From NCBI RefSeq assembly GCF_023502235.1, contig NZ_JAMFLY010000003.1, positions 186,001 through 250,000 of the forward strand: 64,000 nt of DNA. Reading direction: 5' to 3'. A program made the position numbers and the translations under genes. The notes under the pieces were generated by a model that was not told where the DNA came from, ran no database searches, and saw only the letters and a list, made by a program, of their open reading frames with translations. This document shows, piece by piece, positions 1-8,977 of the stretch (position 1 is its first letter; each line of letters starts with the position of its first letter). Source of the DNA: Flagellimonas myxillae. Its GTDB lineage: Bacteria; Bacteroidota; Bacteroidia; Flavobacteriales; Flavobacteriaceae.

Positions 1-525
1 AGGATGTTTGGTGTACAGGTTTTTTAAGAGCACTTCAAAAAAGGCTCCGTAAGGAGAATTGTCTACCCGTAATCTTCGTTCTTCCTGCACCACTTCTTTT
101 TGGGTATCCACACCAATCTGACCAATAATAGGGTGCATCAATCGTTCCGATTCCAACCAAAGTCCGGTTTCCAGACTGTTGGATGGAAAGGTTTCGTAGT
201 AATAAGTGCGGTCTAAAAAGGTATTGGCGTTGCCACTTCCTCCGTTAGAGCTAACTATCTTATCCCATTCACCCCGCTCAATGTTCTTTGTCCCCTCAAA
301 CAAAAGATGTTCAAAGAAATGGGCAAAACCCGTTTTTTCTGGGTCCTCATCCTTGGATCCAACGTGGTACATTACGGCAGTGGTCACCACCGGGGCCGAA
401 TTGTCCTGATGTAGGATCACATGCAGGCCATTGTCTAGATCGTACTCTTCAAAGGAGACTTCTTGGGCCGAAGTAATTCCTACCGCGGAAAGCATAAAAA
501 GTCCGGACAGCACATATTGTTTCAT
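1..525 (-). CDS. M16 family (insulinase/pitrilysin-like) zinc peptidase, N-terminal part
   Basis: Only the first 175 residues are present; the gene runs off the left edge of the window. Reading the minus strand from the ATG at 525 gives a Sec signal peptide (MKQYVLSGLFMLSAVGITSA) followed by the M16 N-terminal domain. The inverted zinc motif HFFEH lies at residues 69-73, and a later Glu-rich stretch (KEVVQEERR) fits the third ligand region. M16 peptidases degrade peptides as a clamshell; with a signal peptide this one should act in the periplasm or at the outer membrane. Family assignment is firm; substrate and full length cannot be judged from this fragment. Confidence 0.9.
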   Translation of the reverse strand, partial: MKQYVLSGLFMLSAVGITSAQEVSFEEYDLDNGLHVILHQDNSAPVVTTAVMYHVGSKDEDPEKTGFAHFFEHLLFEGTKNIERGEWDKIVSSNGGSGNANTFLDRTYYYETFPSNSLETGLWLESERLMHPIIGQIGVDTQKEVVQEERRLRVDNSPYGAFFEVLLKNLYTKHP

Positions 526-702
526 ATTCAAAATTTTTATGATGTATTAATAGAATTAGTGCAGAATTTAAGATTGATGTTACACTAAATATAGGTTAAA
601 ATTTGTGAGATTTATCGAATTTTAAAGGAGTCTTTTACAAGAATTTGTGGCATAATTCGTCAACATTCAGTAAATTAAGGATTCACCTGAAAATTTGGCA
701 AA

Positions 703-1149
703 ATGAAAAATCTCACTCTTCCTATTCGCTTTGGAATTGTTACCAGTGCTTGTCTGATGGCGTACTTCCTCATTTTGGCCCTTATGGGAAAGCACACTAA
801 TGTGTTCTATAGCCTTTTTAATGGGGTAATCACGGGTTTTGGGATTTATGAGACCATTAAGTACACCAAGCTCAGGGAAGGGTCGGAGTTTAGTTATGGC
901 AAGGGGTTTATGGCCGGGGTGACCACTGGTTTTATAGCTACCTTGTTATTCACCATTTTTTTCGCTTTGTACGCTACAGAGTTGAGCAGTACGTTTTTAA
1001 GTGAGCTCTCCGACGTTTGGGCCAAGGATTACAGCAATTTCGAGGGAATTGTATTCTTCACCGTGGCCATTATGGGTTTCGCCACTACCTTGGTTTTGAC
1101 CTTGTCTTTTATGCAACTCTTCAAAACATCCAACAATCTCAAAAAATAA
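703..1149 (+). CDS. DUF4199 family membrane protein
   Basis: 148 residues with four predicted membrane segments (about residues 8-26, 36-50, 70-92 and 113-136). The arrangement, with a short charged loop ETIKYTKLREGSEFSYGKGF between the second and third helices, matches the small DUF4199 inner-membrane family that is nearly confined to Bacteroidota. No function is established for the family and no catalytic motif is visible. It stands alone between the divergent M16 peptidase gene and rplU, about 100 bp before the rplU start. Confidence 0.75.
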   Translation: MKNLTLPIRFGIVTSACLMAYFLILALMGKHTNVFYSLFNGVITGFGIYETIKYTKLREGSEFSYGKGFMAGVTTGFIATLLFTIFFALYATELSSTFLSELSDVWAKDYSNFEGIVFFTVAIMGFATTLVLTLSFMQLFKTSNNLKK

Positions 1150-1172
1150 TTGCCGAAATGCCCTAAGAATAC

Positions 1173-1202
1173 TTGTAGATTAAGGATTTAGGAGTATATT
1201 TG
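1173..1202 (+). promoter_or_regulatory. Bacteroidota-type promoter of rplU-rpmA
   Basis: A -33 TTG at 1173-1175 is followed after exactly 19 bp by TATATTTG at 1195-1202, a perfect match to the Bacteroidota TAnnTTTG -7 box. Transcription should start near 1208-1210, leaving an untranslated leader of about 43 nt before the rplU ATG at 1253. Confidence 0.8.
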
Positions 1203-1252
1203 CACCCGCTAATTTTAGCAACGCGAAAGTAAAATAATCTAATTAACGCATT

Positions 1253-1795
1253 ATGTACGCAATTGTAGAGATGGCAGGGCAGCAATTTAAAGTTGCAAAA
1301 GACCAGAAAGTGTACGTTCACCGTTTACAGACCGAAGAAGGTAAAAAGGTCACTTTTGACAAAGTTCTTCTTTTGGATGACGGAGGTAACGTAACCGTTG
1401 GCGCCCCAGTCATAGAAGGTGCGGCTGTTGAAGCCAAGGTTGTTAAGCACCTAAAAGGAGATAAGGTAATCGTTTTCAAAAAGAAAAGACGTAAAGGTTA
1501 CCGAGTAAAGAATGGTCACAGACAATCTTTGACCGAGATAGTTGTTGAAAGTATTGTTGCCAAAGGTGCCAAAAAAGCGGCTCCTGCTAAAGCCAAAGCT
1601 GAAAAGCCAGCGGCCCAGCCCAAAAAGGAGGCAAAACCAAAAGCAGCAGCTCCGAAGAAAGAAGCTCCAAAAAAAGCAGCTGAGGACTTAAGCTCCAAAA
1701 CAGTTGCTGAATTGAAGGAATTGGCAAAAGCCAAAGGCATTTCTGGAATTTCTTCCATGAAAAAAGCCGAGTTGATCGAAGCGTTATCTAAATAA
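1253..1795 (+). CDS. rplU: 50S ribosomal protein L21 with C-terminal SAP/Rho-N-like extension
   Basis: L21 binds 23S rRNA in the large subunit. Residues 1 to about 103 are a complete L21 (start [14 protein letters not shown], the [15 protein letters not shown] rRNA-binding stretch near residues 77-91). Standard bacterial L21 ends about here, but this protein has 180 residues. An Ala/Lys/Pro-rich linker (about 105-145) is followed by a compact helical module (about 147-180, [19 protein letters not shown] and KKAELIEAL), which resembles the helix-extended-loop-helix fold of SAP or Rho N-terminal domains. It sits 23 bp upstream of rpmA and shares its promoter. L21 identity is certain; the role of the tail is unknown. 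Confidence 0.97.
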   Translation: MYAIVEMAGQQFKVAKDQKVYVHRLQTEEGKKVTFDKVLLLDDGGNVTVGAPVIEGAAVEAKVVKHLKGDKVIVFKKKRRKGYRVKNGHRQSLTEIVVESIVAKGAKKAAPAKAKAEKPAAQPKKEAKPKAAAPKKEAPKKAAEDLSSKTVAELKELAKAKGISGISSMKKAELIEALSK

Positions 1796-1818
1796 GAAAG
1801 AACTAAAATTTATATATC

Positions 1819-2079
1819 ATGGCACATAAGAAAGGTGTAGGTAGTTCAAAAAACGGTAGAGAATCGGAATCGAAACGCCTTGGCGTTAAGATTTTCGGAG
1901 GTCAGGCTGCTATAGCTGGAAACATTATTGTTAGACAGCGTGGTACCAAGCACAATCCAGGTGAAAACGTATATGCCAGTAAGGACCATACCTTGCATGC
2001 CAAAGTTGATGGTATTGTAAGATTCCAAAAGAAAGCTGGAGGAAAATCTTTTGTTTCCATTGAACCTTTCGAGGCCTAA
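1819..2079 (+). CDS. rpmA: 50S ribosomal protein L27
   Basis: 86 residues, the usual L27 length. The N-terminus [20 protein letters not shown] and the [18 protein letters not shown] segment are diagnostic. L27 reaches toward the peptidyl-transferase centre with its N-terminal tail. Here the tail begins directly at MAHKKG, so there is no N-terminal extension of the kind cleaved in Firmicutes. It is second gene of the rplU-rpmA operon and is followed by a strong intrinsic terminator. Confidence 0.98.
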   Translation: MAHKKGVGSSKNGRESESKRLGVKIFGGQAAIAGNIIVRQRGTKHNPGENVYASKDHTLHAKVDGIVRFQKKAGGKSFVSIEPFEA

Positions 2080-2103
2080 AAGGAAACAACTTTTGATACA
2101 TGG

Positions 2104-2133
2104 AACGCCCTGCCTTTTGGTAGGGCGTTTTTT
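2104..2133 (+). terminator. Intrinsic terminator of rplU-rpmA
   Basis: AACGCCCT (2104-2111) pairs with AGGGCGTT (2122-2129). The stem extends inward by three more pairs to a TTTT loop, and a run of T follows the stem. It lies 25 bp after the rpmA stop. Confidence 0.9.
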
Positions 2134-2175
2134 ATTTCCCATGGTTCATTAGCAGAAAAGTAACTAGCTGCATTT

Positions 2176-3288
2176 TCAGAAACGAAGTTTTCGCTTTCGA
2201 GCGGTAATTTCCCAAGCCCCTACTTTTTGCCCTTCCTCGATCACCGATACTTCGTCGTGTAGATTGATGGTGGGGCAAATGTGGTAGGGAACCCCATAAA
2301 GCACATCGCCGATTTGCAATTCGTCCCAATGCTGAACCTTAATTACACCATGTTCCTCACTCTGGGAAAGGAGTTCGTATTGTTCCAAATTCAGAAATTT
2401 GATGCGTTTGTCAACCGGGTTTTCCGGGGCAACGGATTTATGTCCCATGTCCACCGTTATTATCCCTTCGGTAGGTTTGGAAATTATTCGGGTCACCACC
2501 AGTGCAGCAAACTTAAAGTCTTGTTCCTGCAATTTTTCTGAGTACCCCCAATCCCATAGTACGCAGGTACCTGGACTTGTTATCCGATTTTGGTTGAGCA
2601 AATGGGAGGTGAACGAAGGAGTGCCCCCACAAACCATTTTAAGGTCAGGATTTTCATTTTTAAGGGTTTCAAAGAACAGAGTGATGTCCACAAGACCATC
2701 TTCAATTTTCCTGTTTCTAACTAAAAAATCTACATCTCTTAAATGTCCATCATATACATGCAGCCCCATAAAATGAAGGGAACCACAGTTGGTAATGGTT
2801 TGCACCAGTTGTTTTAAACCTTCCCCTAGTTCAATACCTGAACGGTTCATTCCATTATTGATATCGATATATACTCGGGCTTTAACGCCTGCGGCTGCTG
2901 CATTGTTGTTCAGCAATTTTGCAGTCTCCTTGGCATCAACAATGGTTGAAAATTGTGTATCCGGGAATTGCTGGATCAGCGCCAAAAACCTGTCCACTTT
3001 AGGTCCAACCAGCTGATGGGCAATCAAGACGGAATGGGCGCCAACTTCCGCAGCTATTTCCGCTTCGGCTATAGTGGATGCTTTAAAATGTGAAATACCT
3101 GAGGCCAATAACAATTTCATAACCTCGGGCATCTTATTGGTTTTAATATGGGGCATGAGTCGCTCCATCTCTCCATGTACACCATTAATCATCTGGCTGA
3201 TGTTGTGCTGCAAATTTGATTTGTAGACCACTATGGAAGGTGAATCCACAGTATGGATATTATTTATTTCGAACCAACGTCCATTCAT
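2176..3288 (-). CDS. D-threonine aldolase / D-serine dehydratase-like PLP enzyme (alanine-racemase fold)
   Basis: 370 residues. An N-terminal alanine-racemase-type PLP barrel carries HIKTNK near residues 47-52, the counterpart of the HxKTH motif whose Lys binds PLP in D-threonine aldolase and D-serine dehydratase (DSD1) proteins. The barrel continues with YIDINNGMNRSG and GLHVYDGHLRD. The C-terminal beta domain ends with YHICPT, where His and Cys are metal ligands in this family. The expected reaction is metal-assisted cleavage or dehydration of a D-hydroxy-amino acid. The DUF1569-like gene 15 bp upstream is on the same strand and may be cotranscribed. Substrate is not deducible. Confidence 0.85.
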   Translation of the reverse strand: MNGRWFEINNIHTVDSPSIVVYKSNLQHNISQMINGVHGEMERLMPHIKTNKMPEVMKLLLASGISHFKASTIAEAEIAAEVGAHSVLIAHQLVGPKVDRFLALIQQFPDTQFSTIVDAKETAKLLNNNAAAAGVKARVYIDINNGMNRSGIELGEGLKQLVQTITNCGSLHFMGLHVYDGHLRDVDFLVRNRKIEDGLVDITLFFETLKNENPDLKMVCGGTPSFTSHLLNQNRITSPGTCVLWDWGYSEKLQEQDFKFAALVVTRIISKPTEGIITVDMGHKSVAPENPVDKRIKFLNLEQYELLSQSEEHGVIKVQHWDELQIGDVLYGVPYHICPTINLHDEVSVIEEGQKVGAWEITARKRKLRF

Positions 3289-3303
3289 TTTTTCGCTTGT
3301 TTT

Positions 3304-3789
3304 CTATGCTTTTTTTATGATGTCCCGAACAATTTTTAAATGATGCCCTGTATGGATTTTTATAAACCGAATGCTTTGTTTTTTGTTTAAGATGTTGAAA
3401 TATGGATGATTGAAATGAACGTTTTCATCCAAATGTTTCAAGGTTTTCAAACTTTCCTTGGCAGTTACAATTTGCTGTTGGATTTCCTCCGTAAGAATTA
3501 CATCAGGTGGACGGACTACCCTTGGGGATTTAGCCACGCCCCTTGGAAACCCCCCGAAGGTGTAGATTATGGCTCGGGTAAGATTAAAACTGGATTTATA
3601 TTCCGCAGGGTTGGACTTTGCCAAGGCATTGCAAATAAAGATTATGGTTTTTAGCATATGGTCCAAATGCCAAGCAACGTCTACCTTAGACACCTTGGGA
3701 CTCAAGGCATCCCTGTGCGAAATGGCAGCTTGAATTTTGGAAAATTCCGAATCCAAAAAAGAATCAGAAGACAGATTAACTTTAGACAA
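3304..3789 (-). CDS. DUF1569 / DinB-like four-helix-bundle protein
   Basis: 161 residues without signal peptide. The pattern WHLDHM near residue 40 and HTGHHLKIVRDI near the C-terminus gives spaced histidines of the sort used by DinB-like four-helix bundles to hold a divalent metal. The length and the NHPYFNILNKKQSIRFIKIHTGHH ending fit the DUF1569 group. DinB-like proteins often act as thiol-dependent transferases, but no activity can be assigned here. It lies 15 bp upstream of the PLP enzyme gene on the same strand. Confidence 0.6.
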   Translation of the reverse strand: MSKVNLSSDSFLDSEFSKIQAAISHRDALSPKVSKVDVAWHLDHMLKTIIFICNALAKSNPAEYKSSFNLTRAIIYTFGGFPRGVAKSPRVVRPPDVILTEEIQQQIVTAKESLKTLKHLDENVHFNHPYFNILNKKQSIRFIKIHTGHHLKIVRDIIKKA

Positions 3790-4036
3790 AAGGAAAAATT
3801 AAAAGATTTCCTAAAGCTAGGAAATTCCATGAAGCCCTGATATTGTTCTAACGAAATATTGGGATAAACACCTAAAGCATCAACATATGGAAGAGGTACA
3901 AATTCTAGCGTTTGCCGAACTGACCGCCAACTTTAAATGGAAGTTGTGTATGTAACAAACCTTCCTTACTGCTTACTAATCATCATCGGAGCGCATTTCT
4001 ACCTATATTAGCGGATCATTAATTAAAAAACACAAA

Positions 4037-5932
4037 ATGCTAAAAAAATATCTTACACTGATGATTTTGTCAGGACTTGTTCTGTCTTGCAAACCAAAGA
4101 ACTTGTCAATTGACCTTGCCACGTCAAATCCCATTGCGGCACAATTGGATTTGGTGAACCTGGATAACGATAAGGTCGAGGTCACTATTGATCCTGGAAG
4201 ATTTGTCCGTGATACGGTGATTTATAGGTTGCCAAGGGTAGTTCAAGGAACATATGCCGTATCAGATTTTGGAAAATATGTTGAGGGATTAAAGGGAATG
4301 GATTATGATGGCAATGAAATGACTGCAACAAAAACGGATACCAATACATGGTTGTTTACCAACGCTCAAAACCTGGATAAAATTTCGTACTGGGCCAATG
4401 ATACCTTTGACCAGGAAGACCAAGGCGGAATTGGGGAGGAAGTACCTTTTTCGCCCTCGGGAACCAATATAGAACCCAAGCAGGTTATGCTCAACCTGCA
4501 CGGCTTTATAGGTTATTTTGATTCCCTTAAAAACAATGCCTATCAGATTGGAATCACGGCGCCAAGTTCTTTCAATTATACCTCACCATTACAAGAAATT
4601 AGCACCGCCAAAAGCGAGGATGGTAAAGCCAACACTTCGGTTTTTTATGCCAATCGCTATTTTGAGGTTACAGATAATCCTATGATGTATGGAGAAACGG
4701 AAGTGGAAGAATTTATGGTGGGTGGTATTAAGATTGTATTGAGCGTTTTTTCACCTAATGGGGTGCATTCCGCTAAGGAGATAAAGGAAACGGTCCACAA
4801 AATGATGCTTGCCCAGAAAGAATATTTGGGTGATTTGGACAGTACGCCTCGCTACGACATTTTGTTGTACCTATCCGACACAGAAAAAGCAGATTCTCCC
4901 AAAGGTTTTGGAGCTTTGGAACACCATACCTCCACTGTGGTTGTGTTACCTGAAAACATGCAACCGGAGGCTTTGGCAGAATCCATGATAGATGTTGTGG
5001 CACACGAGTTTTTCCATATTGTTACCCCATTGTCGGTACACTCTGAAGATGTCCATTACTTTGATTACAACAACCCTACTTTTAGCAAGCATTTATGGCT
5101 CTATGAAGGGGTTACCGAGTATTTTGCGCAGCATTTCCAAGTGTACGAAGGCTTAATCGATGAGCCAGAATATTTTTCTAGGACTACACAAAAGATAAAC
5201 AGCTCACGTTCCAATTTCGATGATTCCATGAGCTTTACGCAGATGAGTGAAAACATCTTGGAAAGTCCGTACAAAGAAAATTATGCCAATGTTTATCTCA
5301 AAGGTGCCCTAATAGGAATGTGCATAGATATTTTAATGCGGGAAAACAGTAATGGCCAGCGAAGCCTTCGTTCTCTTATGGCAGAATTATCGGTAAAGTA
5401 TGGGAAAAATAAACCCTTTGTTGATGATAAGCTCGTTGCAGAAATCGCGGCAATGACTTATCCGGCAGTTGGAGAATTCCTTAACACCCACGTAATCGGG
5501 ACCACACCTATTGATTACAACACCTTCTTTGAGAAAGTGGGGTTACATTTTGAAGAAGCAAAGGTGGAGACCAATTATATTCAAAATGCGGGTAACTTAA
5601 TTGTAGGTGCCGACCCTGCAAAGGGGGGTATCAAGTTTAATGATTTGGTATCAAACAATAGCTTTTGGACCGAGAATGGAGCACAACCCAATGATTTGTT
5701 CAAATCAATTAATGGGGTTGAAGTAAGCTTGGCCAATGCAAACCAGGTTTTTGGCGACGTATTTGCTTGGAAACCGGGCAAGGAAATAGAAGTGGTTTTG
5801 GACAGGGATGGAACGGAAATTTTGATAAAAACCACAACCACACCTTCGTATACCAAGGCCAAAACCTTAGTGGAAGACCCTAACGCTGTCGAATCTCAAA
5901 AAGCATTGAGAAATGCTTGGTTAAAGGGGTAG
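4037..5932 (+). CDS. M61 family (glycyl aminopeptidase-type) lipoprotein peptidase with PDZ domain
   Basis: 631 residues. A lipoprotein signal peptide has lipobox LVLSC with Cys18, so the protein should be membrane-anchored outside the cytoplasm. A beta-rich N-terminal domain precedes the catalytic domain, with the zinc motif HEFFH at about 323-327 and a downstream Glu in LYEGVTEYFA near 357, the M61 arrangement. A PDZ-like segment follows near residues 520-610 (LIVGADPAKGGIKFNDLV, then NDLFKSINGVEV). M61 enzymes are aminopeptidases with preference for small residues. The gene is monocistronic and ends at a strong bidirectional hairpin. Confidence 0.88.
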   Translation: MLKKYLTLMILSGLVLSCKPKNLSIDLATSNPIAAQLDLVNLDNDKVEVTIDPGRFVRDTVIYRLPRVVQGTYAVSDFGKYVEGLKGMDYDGNEMTATKTDTNTWLFTNAQNLDKISYWANDTFDQEDQGGIGEEVPFSPSGTNIEPKQVMLNLHGFIGYFDSLKNNAYQIGITAPSSFNYTSPLQEISTAKSEDGKANTSVFYANRYFEVTDNPMMYGETEVEEFMVGGIKIVLSVFSPNGVHSAKEIKETVHKMMLAQKEYLGDLDSTPRYDILLYLSDTEKADSPKGFGALEHHTSTVVVLPENMQPEALAESMIDVVAHEFFHIVTPLSVHSEDVHYFDYNNPTFSKHLWLYEGVTEYFAQHFQVYEGLIDEPEYFSRTTQKINSSRSNFDDSMSFTQMSENILESPYKENYANVYLKGALIGMCIDILMRENSNGQRSLRSLMAELSVKYGKNKPFVDDKLVAEIAAMTYPAVGEFLNTHVIGTTPIDYNTFFEKVGLHFEEAKVETNYIQNAGNLIVGADPAKGGIKFNDLVSNNSFWTENGAQPNDLFKSINGVEVSLANANQVFGDVFAWKPGKEIEVVLDRDGTEILIKTTTTPSYTKAKTLVEDPNAVESQKALRNAWLKG

Positions 5933-5953
5933 GATTTGTGAATGATTTTATAC

Positions 5954-5987
5954 AAAAAGGCCGCTGCATTTATGCAGCGGCCTTTTG
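5954..5987. terminator. Bidirectional terminator between the M61 gene and ahcY
   Basis: A 15-bp perfect stem (5955-5969 with 5972-5986) of the form AAAAGGCCGCTGCAT and its complement. It has A-runs on the left and T-runs on the right, so it can end transcripts from both convergent genes. Confidence 0.9.
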
Positions 5988-6013
5988 ACTTATTTTAGCC
6001 AAACCTTAAAGGT

Positions 6014-7330
6014 TTAGTATCTGTAATACTCTGGCTTAAAAGGACCTTGAACCGTTACGCCAATGTATTCGGCTTGATCCTCCCTCAACTCGGTGAGCTC
6101 AGCTCCCAAACGGGCCAAGTGTAGTTTAGCTACTTTTTCATCCAGATGCTTGGGCAGCATATATACCTCATTTTGGTACTTATCGCTGTTGTTCCACAAC
6201 TCAATTTGGGCCAAGGTCTGGTTGGTAAAGGAATTACTCATCACAAAACTTGGATGCCCCGTGGCACAGCCTAAATTAACCAATCGGCCTTCGGCCAAAA
6301 CAATTACATCCTTACCCTCAATGGTGTATTTGTCCACTTGAGGTTTAATCTCGTCCTTGGTGTTACCATAGGTGCCATTCAACCAAGCCATGTCAATTTC
6401 ATTGTCAAAATGCCCAATGTTACACACAATAGCTTTGTCCTTCAACGCCCTAAAGTGCTCTTCTCGAATAATATCTTTGTTTCCTGTTGTGGTAATCACA
6501 ACATCGGCTTTACCGACCACAGTCTCCAGCTTTTTCACCTCATAACCGTCCATACAAGCCTGCAAGGCACAAATAGGATCTATCTCGGTAACCGTAACAA
6601 TGGCTCCAGCGCCCCTAAAAGAGGCTGCAGTACCTTTTCCAACATCTCCATACCCCGCAACCACCACTTGTTTTCCGGCAAGCATGGTATCCGTTGCTCG
6701 GCGAATGGCATCTACTGCGCTTTCGCGGCATCCGTACTTGTTGTCAAACTTAGATTTGGTCACTGAATCGTTTACGTTGATGGCGGGCATTGGAAGAGTT
6801 CCATTTTTAACCCTTTCATACAAACGATGTACCCCAGTGGTGGTTTCTTCAGAAAGTCCTTTGATTGCACCAGCCAATTCGGGATACTGGTCCAGCACCA
6901 TATTGGTTAGATCCCCGCCGTCGTCCAAAATCATGTTCAAAGGCTGTCTGTCTTCCCCAAAAAATAAGGTCTGTTCTATACACCAATCAAATTCTTCCTC
7001 ATTCATTCCCTTCCATGCATACACTGGTATTCCCGCAGCAGCTATGGCAGCAGCGGCGTGATCTTGGGTAGAGAAAATATTACAGGAGCTCCAGGTTACA
7101 TCAGCACCCAAAGCCACCAAGGTTTCGATCAATACAGCGGTTTGGATGGTCATGTGAAGACATCCGGCAATTCGTGCCCCCTTCAGGGGTTGTTGATCTC
7201 CATACTCCTCACGTAGCGCCATAAGACCTGGCATTTCAGCTTCGGCCAAATCAATCTCTTTTCGTCCCCAATCCGCAAGGGAAATATCTTTTACCTTAAA
7301 AGGTACATACGGAATTGTCTTTGTGCTCAT
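6014..7330 (-). CDS. ahcY: Adenosylhomocysteinase
   Basis: 438 residues, the typical length. It hydrolyses S-adenosylhomocysteine to adenosine and homocysteine, clearing the product of SAM-dependent methylation in the cytosol. Diagnostic segments are [36 protein letters not shown], the NAD-binding [17 protein letters not shown] and the C-terminal end in KPEYYRY. It is a single gene on the minus strand with its own promoter and a shared terminator at its 3' end. Confidence 0.98.
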   Translation of the reverse strand: MSTKTIPYVPFKVKDISLADWGRKEIDLAEAEMPGLMALREEYGDQQPLKGARIAGCLHMTIQTAVLIETLVALGADVTWSSCNIFSTQDHAAAAIAAAGIPVYAWKGMNEEEFDWCIEQTLFFGEDRQPLNMILDDGGDLTNMVLDQYPELAGAIKGLSEETTTGVHRLYERVKNGTLPMPAINVNDSVTKSKFDNKYGCRESAVDAIRRATDTMLAGKQVVVAGYGDVGKGTAASFRGAGAIVTVTEIDPICALQACMDGYEVKKLETVVGKADVVITTTGNKDIIREEHFRALKDKAIVCNIGHFDNEIDMAWLNGTYGNTKDEIKPQVDKYTIEGKDVIVLAEGRLVNLGCATGHPSFVMSNSFTNQTLAQIELWNNSDKYQNEVYMLPKHLDEKVAKLHLARLGAELTELREDQAEYIGVTVQGPFKPEYYRY

Positions 7331-7374
7331 CTTTAATTTTAATTAACTTTATGTAGCTTAGCTATAACAGTCAG

Positions 7375-7382
7375 CAAAGATA
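7375..7382 (-). promoter_or_regulatory. Probable -7 box of ahcY
   Basis: The minus strand reads TATCTTTG, matching TAnnTTTG, 45 bp upstream of the ahcY ATG at 7330. No -33 TTG is found at the ideal 19-bp spacing. Confidence 0.5.
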
Positions 7383-7404
7383 CGAAATCACCAAACTATT
7401 AGTC

Positions 7405-8046
7405 GTGCCATTATACAAAACCATTACGGTCTCACCTACTACTACGGTATACATTTGGAAGGTCACGGAACCTGAGGATGAGCTTGCGCACGGCATAACG
7501 TTGACGCCACATTGCCAAAATAGGATGGATGGCATGAAATCCGAATTCCATCGGCGTGCCTTTTTGAGTATCCGACATTTAATGGCAGAAACGGGATATG
7601 TGGACCAAGACCTGTTTTACGATGACTTTGGAAAGCCCCATCTCAAGGATGGTAACCATATCTCCATAACACATTCGCACAATTTCACTGGCATTATTGT
7701 AAGCAAGACCGATGAGGTAGGGATTGACATTGAAATGCAACGTGAAAAAATCCTAAGGATAGCCAATAAGTTTACCCCCTTGGAAGAATATCGGACCCTG
7801 GCCAATACCGAGGCCATTATCCGCAAGTTGACCATTGTTTGGGGGGCCAAGGAATCGCTCTATAAAATATACGCGCAACAGGGGTTGAGCTTTCTGAGAC
7901 ACATCGATGTTATGGACTTTGCCTTTGATGACAAACGTACCGTGGCCAAAATTACCCATAAAGGAAAAAAATCCCATTATGGCATAGAATTTTTGGAGTT
8001 TGAAGGATTCACCTGTGTGTTTGCCCACAAGATGATGGGGCAGTGA
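7405..8046 (+). CDS. 4'-phosphopantetheinyl transferase superfamily protein
   Basis: 213 residues; I use the GTG at 7405 because no upstream in-frame ATG gives a better start. It would transfer 4'-phosphopantetheine from CoA to carrier proteins. The two superfamily motifs are present: VGIDIEM near residue 109 (Mg-binding acidic residues) and WGAKESLYKIY near residue 150. The length and architecture are Sfp-like (double domain) rather than AcpS-like. It stands alone, divergent from ahcY. No carrier-protein synthase is in the window, so its target is unknown. Confidence 0.85.
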   Translation: MPLYKTITVSPTTTVYIWKVTEPEDELAHGITLTPHCQNRMDGMKSEFHRRAFLSIRHLMAETGYVDQDLFYDDFGKPHLKDGNHISITHSHNFTGIIVSKTDEVGIDIEMQREKILRIANKFTPLEEYRTLANTEAIIRKLTIVWGAKESLYKIYAQQGLSFLRHIDVMDFAFDDKRTVAKITHKGKKSHYGIEFLEFEGFTCVFAHKMMGQ

Positions 8047-8063
8047 TACTGATGTCTTTTTAG

Positions 8064-8071
8064 TAGCTTTG
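8064..8071 (+). promoter_or_regulatory. Probable -7 box of the thiamine-binding/PnuC/kinase operon
   Basis: TAGCTTTG fits TAnnTTTG exactly and lies 23 bp before the ATG at 8095. The implied start site near 8077 leaves an untranslated leader of only about 18 nt, too short for a riboswitch. Confidence 0.5.
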
Positions 8072-8094
8072 CTGCTTAAATTTTGATTAGACCC

Positions 8095-8355
8095 ATGGAA
8101 GTATCTGTAGAACTCACCTTGACACCTCTCCAGGATAATTTTGAACCCCCCATTATTGAATTTATTAAGAAATTAAGGGCATCTGGACTCCAGGTTCTGG
8201 AGAACCCTTTGAGCACCCAGGTCTATGGTGATTACGATAAGGTCATGGGCTTCCTTCAAAATGAGATCAAAGAAACCTTTTCGAAATTGGAACATGTGGT
8301 TTTGAGCATGAAAATGGTTAAATCTGACCGTAGCGGATATGAGCCAAATTTTTGA
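8095..8355 (+). CDS. YkoF-like thiamine-binding (DUF77/MTH1187-type) small protein
   Basis: 86 residues from the ATG at 8095; an in-frame TTG at 8083 is possible but lies only just after the predicted transcription start. MEVSVELTLTPL at the start, the segment LRASGLQVLENPLSTQVYGDY and the C-terminal EHVVLSMKMVKSDR follow the ferredoxin-like fold of the YkoF/thiamine-binding family. Members bind thiamine or related pyrimidines in the cytoplasm. Its stop overlaps the pnuC-like start by 17 bp, so the two are translationally coupled. Binding specificity is inferred from the family and from the TPP riboswitch 3 kb downstream. Confidence 0.65.
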   Translation: MEVSVELTLTPLQDNFEPPIIEFIKKLRASGLQVLENPLSTQVYGDYDKVMGFLQNEIKETFSKLEHVVLSMKMVKSDRSGYEPNF

Positions 8356-8977
8356 TTGGATTTTTTCCCAGTACGAAGGGGTCCCCACCCATATCATAGT
8401 CCTTGAACTAGTAAGCGTTGTTTTTGCACTGTTGAGCGTTTGGTATTCCAAGCGCGAGAATATCTTGGTGTATCCAACGGGAATCGTAGGTACAGGAATT
8501 GCGGCCTATATTTTACTTTATTGGGGCTTGCTGGGCGATATGCTCATCAACACCTATTATTTTATCATGAGCATTGTGGGATGGTATCTGTGGACACGAA
8601 AAGTGGACGACACCCATTTTGTTCCCATTACCAAGACCACGAAGCGCGAAAAAAAATGGTCCGTACTTCTATTTATTGGAACCATCATATTTGTATCCGT
8701 AGTTTATGCAGTGGCAGACAAGTTCAATGTATGGACCGCCTATGTGGATACCCTAACAACCGCCATCTTTTTTGTGGGAATGTGGCTTATGGCCAAAAAG
8801 AAACTTGAGAACTGGGTATATTGGATAGTAGGAGACATCATTACCGTACCTTTGTATGCGTACAAGGGACTTATATTTAGCTCACTCCTTTATTTTTTGT
8901 TAACCATTATTGCCATTTATGGGTATAAGGCATGGAAGAAAAACTTAGGCAAGAGCCCTCAAACCTTATTAAAGTAG
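8339..8977 (+). CDS. PnuC/PnuT-type vitamin transporter
   Basis: 212 residues, about seven membrane helices, no signal peptide. The Pnu-family WxxW motif is in IVGWYLWTRK (about residues 83-90), and the last helix pair has ENWVYWIVGDIITVPLYAYKG, another conserved block. Pnu proteins are facilitators of B-type vitamins: PnuC carries nicotinamide riboside and PnuT carries thiamine, in both cases trapped inside by a kinase. The next gene encodes such a kinase and overlaps by 46 bp; the previous one is thiamine-binding-like. The context leaves both substrates open, so I give no gene symbol. Confidence 0.85.
   Translation: MSQIFDWIFSQYEGVPTHIIVLELVSVVFALLSVWYSKRENILVYPTGIVGTGIAAYILLYWGLLGDMLINTYYFIMSIVGWYLWTRKVDDTHFVPITKTTKREKKWSVLLFIGTIIFVSVVYAVADKFNVWTAYVDTLTTAIFFVGMWLMAKKKLENWVYWIVGDIITVPLYAYKGLIFSSLLYFLLTIIAIYGYKAWKKNLGKSPQTLLK

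Noticed and set aside
1516..1758. 80-codon open frame on the minus strand inside rplU
   Set aside because: It is antisense to the Ala/Lys-rich linker; the low-complexity sequence opens the frame by chance.
3887..3955. 22-codon ORF upstream of the M61 gene (MEEVQILAFAELTANFKW...)
   Set aside because: Too short, no promoter, no hydrophobic or charged pattern, no downstream coupling. It could be a decayed gene fragment but nothing supports it.
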